64,000 nucleotides of DNA, taken from the NCBI RefSeq assembly GCF_026965535.1, contig NZ_CP114039.1, positions 1,736,001-1,800,000 of the forward strand, given 5' to 3'. Positions within the stretch are counted from its first letter, which is position 1; each line of letters starts with the position of its first letter. A model generated the notes under the pieces. That model ran no database searches. It saw nothing but the letters and a program-made list of their open reading frames with translations, and was not told the DNA's origin. Shown in pieces: positions 61,881 through 64,000 of this stretch. This DNA is from Corallococcus sp. NCRR. GTDB taxonomy: Bacteria > Myxococcota > Myxococcia > Myxococcales > Myxococcaceae. The translations under genes were made by a program, and so were the position numbers.

Positions 61881-62672
61881 CTAGAAGTCCTCCGCCACGA
61901 GCAGGCAGTCCCAGCCGTCATACGTGCCGTGGTACGACTCCACGATGTCTTGGATCTCCTCGGCCACCGCGTCCACCCGCGCGTCGTCCACGGTGTCCAC
62001 CCGGTGGAAGTCCATGCGCCACTCCACCCCGAGCACGCTCCCGGGCGCCCGGACGAGCTCACACCGGAAGCCCTGGAACCCCGCGCTCCTCAGCCCGTCC
62101 TCCGCGTCCTGCGCGAACGCCCCCACCTGGAAGGACACGCGGTGCTCTACCCTGCGGGCCACGTCCAGCGGCTCCCCCTCCGCTCGCAGGAGCGCGACCC
62201 GCTGGCGGTTCATCCTCAACTGATAGTGCAGGGGCGGCGGGAAGAGCATCCGGAGATACGCCGTCCAGTGGGGGTCCCACGTCCGTGACACGCCCACGTC
62301 ATAGGTCCCCTGATGGGCCCGCACGAGCGGCCGTACCTGCCTGGCCGAGATGGACTTCGGGCCATACAGGTAGACGAACTGCACGCCTTGATCCACGAGG
62401 TGCCCGACCCTGAGCAGCCCCAGGGGACGCAAGCACGCCTCCAGCGCGCCCTGCACCGCGAACACCGCGTCCTGCTCGTCGCTGTCCCGGAGCCCGTTCG
62501 ACATCGGGTTCTTCAACGGGAGGGCCAGTCGCCAGAGCACGGGGTGACTGGCCATGGGCGCGAGCGTATTGGCGCCCAGGTCGATGCCCACGGTCTGTGG
62601 CCCCTGCGTGGACCACCGGAAGTAGTCCTCGAAGGCTTCCCGCCAGGGCTTCTCGAAGGACGGAGCGTTCAT
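61881..62672 (-). CDS. DUF695/RraB-like protein
   Basis: 263 aa. N-terminal DUF695-type domain (about 1-145; VGIDLGANTLAPMASHPVLW, FPPPLHYQLRMNRQRVAL) and C-terminal RraB-like domain (about 165-263; RVEHRVSFQVGAFAQDAEDG, EIQDIVESYHGTYDGWDCLL), RraB being a regulator of RNase E. The two-domain order is known in DUF695 proteins. The stop codons of this gene and yhaN are immediately adjacent. Confidence 0.85.
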   Translation of the reverse strand: MNAPSFEKPWREAFEDYFRWSTQGPQTVGIDLGANTLAPMASHPVLWRLALPLKNPMSNGLRDSDEQDAVFAVQGALEACLRPLGLLRVGHLVDQGVQFVYLYGPKSISARQVRPLVRAHQGTYDVGVSRTWDPHWTAYLRMLFPPPLHYQLRMNRQRVALLRAEGEPLDVARRVEHRVSFQVGAFAQDAEDGLRSAGFQGFRCELVRAPGSVLGVEWRMDFHRVDTVDDARVDAVAEEIQDIVESYHGTYDGWDCLLVAEDF

Positions 62673-62716
62673 GCCGGGCGATTCTACCCGCCGCGCGGCA
62701 CCAGACCCTGGCGCAC

Positions 62717-62758
62717 AAAAAAATACTGGGAGCGCGCCCCCTCGACGCGCTCCCAGTA
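62717..62758 (-). terminator. Rho-independent terminator, minus strand
   Basis: A 13-bp stem TACTGGGAGCGCG (62724-62736) with CGCGCTCCCAGTA (62746-62758), 9-nt loop, followed on the minus strand by a T7 run (complement of the A's at 62717-62723). It stops transcripts that cross 62758-63013 leftward; no protein gene feeds it. Confidence 0.8.
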
Positions 62759-63013
62759 ACTCAACCCCTCCCCCGAGGGGTCCCCCTCTCGGATGCGGCC
62801 CCCAAAGCTCCGCGTCCGTCCTGCTTTTCCTTCAAGACGTCGACTACCGAAAACCTTGAGTCCCGGAAGATCGACCCCCGAAACCCTTTCCCCCGCTGCC
62901 CGGTCCGCTCTTGCGTCCCGAGCCCTTGGACCCTGGTGGCTCTGCCCCCAGCATCCCCACCTCGCCTTCAATACGTCGGCCGCGAAAAACCTTGGTTCGG
63001 CCCTGTTTTTTTT
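62758..63013. ncRNA. Candidate structured RNA locus, three repeated units, strand uncertain
   Basis: About 255 bp without a credible protein, bounded by a minus-strand terminator on the left and a plus-strand terminator-like hairpin on the right. It holds three related units: CTTCAAGACGTCGACTACCG (then AAAACCTTG) from 62830, a shorter GGAAGATCGACCCCCGAAACCC at 62865-62886, and CTTCAATACGTCGGCCGCG (then AAAAACCTTGG) from 62966. The unit repeats every 136 bp for the outer pair. Such repeated short stems between terminators look like an sRNA or leader. I recognise no named RNA (not tmRNA, RNase P or 6S by motif). Confidence 0.4.
62978..63013 (+). terminator. Terminator-like hairpin with T8, plus strand
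   Basis: GGCCG (62978-62982) pairs with CGGCC (62998-63002), an inner AACC-TT-GGTT stem (62988-62997) with a small bulge, then T8 at 63006-63013. It would end a plus-strand transcript before the next gene's promoter. Confidence 0.5.
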
Positions 63014-63053
63014 CGCCGGCCCCCTCTGAAGAGGCCCGCGTCAGCGCTCCTGC

Positions 63054-63059
63054 TACAGT
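63054..63059 (+). promoter_or_regulatory. Putative -10 box TACAGT
   Basis: TACAGT lies 21 nt before the ATG at 63081, with GGAGGGG as ribosome site between. No -35 box. Confidence 0.35.
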
Positions 63060-63080
63060 GGCCCACCCTGGAGGGGCGCC

Positions 63081-64000
63081 ATGCGGAAGACGTCGGCGGT
63101 GGTCATTGGAGGCGTCGTGCTCCTGCTCCTCATTGGAGCCGGGGTCTTCTGGTGGCCGCGCCCCACCCCCACCGCCCCCGCGGCCCCACCGGCCGCCCAC
63201 GCCTCGCGCCGCCAGCTCCCCCCCGCGCCGCCCCCGCCGCCCCAGGGCGCCCTCCAGGTCCAGGGCCGCGTCGTCGACCTCCAGGGCCGGCCCGTCGCCG
63301 GCATCGAGGTCTCCGCCTCCGTCCCGCTGCCCGGAGAGACCCTGACGGAGCTGCCGTGTGACACGGCCGAGCCCGACGTGTCCCTGGCCTCGGAGGACTG
63401 CCTCACGTCCCCCGCCAACCTCTGGGTCCGGGAGCTGGTGGAGGCCCACCGGGGCGGGGCCTTCGTCCTGTCGCGCACCACCTCCGCCCAGGACGGCTCC
63501 TTCACCCTGGAGGGCCTGCCCCAGGGGACGGTCACCCTCTGGGCCCTGGGCGCCCAGGGCGCGGGACTCCTGGAGGACGTCGCCTCCGGCACCCAGGACG
63601 TGACGCTGGAGCTCGAGGCCAGCCAGGCGCTCACGGGCCGCGTGGTGGACGAGGACGGCGCCCCGCTCTCCCAGGTCCAGGTGACCGTGATGCATCTGGG
63701 CACGGCGCGCTTCTTCGACGCGAAGACCGGCGCGGACGGCCGCTTCTCCGTGGGCCCCCTGCCCGACGACACCTATGGCCTGCTCGCCGCCCGGCAGGGA
63801 CGCATCACCCTGTGGATGCGAGGGGTGGCCGTGGGTCCCCTGCCGGAGGACGTGGTGCTGTACACGCCCCGGCGCATGGTGGGCACCGTGGTGGACGGCG
63901 AGCACCCCGTCGCTGGCGCCACCGTCACGGTGGCCGACACCGATCTCGTCGCCACCACCGACGCCCAGGGGCGCTTCACCTTCGAAGGAATGACCCCCGA
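63081..64000 (+). CDS. Carboxypeptidase-regulatory-like domain protein (truncated by window end)
   Basis: ATG 63081 with GGAGGGG upstream; open to the right edge, so partial (at least 306 codons). N-terminal membrane anchor (VVIGGVVLLLLIGAGVFWW), a Pro/Ala-rich linker, then at least three Ig-like carboxypeptidase-regulatory domains: VQGRVVDLQGRPVAGIEVSA, LTGRVVDEDGAPLSQVQVTV, VGTVVDGEHPVAGATVTVAD. Typical envelope proteins of myxobacteria. Confidence 0.8.
   Translation, partial: MRKTSAVVIGGVVLLLLIGAGVFWWPRPTPTAPAAPPAAHASRRQLPPAPPPPPQGALQVQGRVVDLQGRPVAGIEVSASVPLPGETLTELPCDTAEPDVSLASEDCLTSPANLWVRELVEAHRGGAFVLSRTTSAQDGSFTLEGLPQGTVTLWALGAQGAGLLEDVASGTQDVTLELEASQALTGRVVDEDGAPLSQVQVTVMHLGTARFFDAKTGADGRFSVGPLPDDTYGLLAARQGRITLWMRGVAVGPLPEDVVLYTPRRMVGTVVDGEHPVAGATVTVADTDLVATTDAQGRFTFEGMTP

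Noticed and set aside
62684-62971. 95-aa minus-strand ORF in the intergenic locus
   Set aside because: It crosses the strong terminator hairpin, is Arg/Gly-rich and has no ribosome site.
62758-63013. Retron msr-msd, tmRNA, RNase P or 6S RNA
   Set aside because: No reverse transcriptase gene, no CCA-ended tRNA-like part and none of the conserved core strings of those RNAs could be found.

Overview
The window looks like a chromosomal segment of a high-GC myxobacterium (Myxococcota, probably Myxococcaceae; this is inference). The pointers are G/C-ending codon use, many secreted lipoproteins, a DUF2381 gene (a family expanded in Myxococcus), NtrC-type signalling and an ECF sigma/CHAT-TPR operon. 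I see no rRNA, tRNA, CRISPR array, transposase or phage gene.

Layout. 1-2.6 kb: small membrane protein, NtrC-family response regulator, hemerythrin-like protein. 2.6-5.8 kb: a lower-GC divergent pair, an unrecognised ~894-aa protein and a DUF4145/HEPN-like protein, sharing a promoter with tandem GCCAATTGGC palindromes. 5.8-13.3 kb: kdpF-kdpA-kdpB-kdpC-short kdpD-KinB-like histidine kinase, a potassium-uptake operon whose KdpD lacks its kinase half. 13.5-19.6 kb: Fic enzyme, a frameshifted lipoprotein, DUF2381 pair, methyltransferase, DUF2185 protein, GNAT. 19.5-23.6 kb: response regulator, RecQ, R3H/AAA ATPase, then a six-copy palindromic repeat array. 24-30 kb: lipoprotein, HflX, TolB-like plus LytM peptidase, CPBP protease, an ABC ATPase with altered catalytic residues. 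30-34.9 kb: ECF sigma, anti-sigma, small secreted protein and TPR-CHAT protease in one operon. 35-45.5 kb: LytM/seven-repeat protein, SDR with divergent LysR, GST, serine hydrolase, MgtA ATPase, lipoprotein PBP. 45.6-52.6 kb: beta-helix lipoprotein, cytochrome b/molybdopterin pair, hydrolase, diverged methyltransferase, ferritin-like protein. 52.8-57.2 kb: histidine kinase overlapping a methyltransferase, Gly-rich lipoprotein, OMP. 57.4-64 kb: YhaO/YhaN-like nuclease pair, DUF695/RraB-like protein, a candidate structured-RNA locus, and a truncated carboxypeptidase-regulatory-like protein.

How parts work together. KdpFABC is the ATP-driven K+ pump. Short KdpD plus the overlapping KinB-like kinase probably replace canonical KdpD, and the NtrC-type regulator 4 kb away, which resembles the partner of KinB-type kinases, may be the output; no KdpE is present. 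The sigma/anti-sigma/CHAT operon reads as an envelope-stress or proteolytic signalling unit. Several genes carry a TAnnnT -10-like box so close to the start codon that leaderless or very short-leader mRNAs are likely.

The least explained items are the low-GC 894-aa/HEPN-like cassette, the 62.7-63.0 kb terminator-bounded repeat locus, the 23.6-23.95 kb palindromic array, and the split Kdp sensor system.
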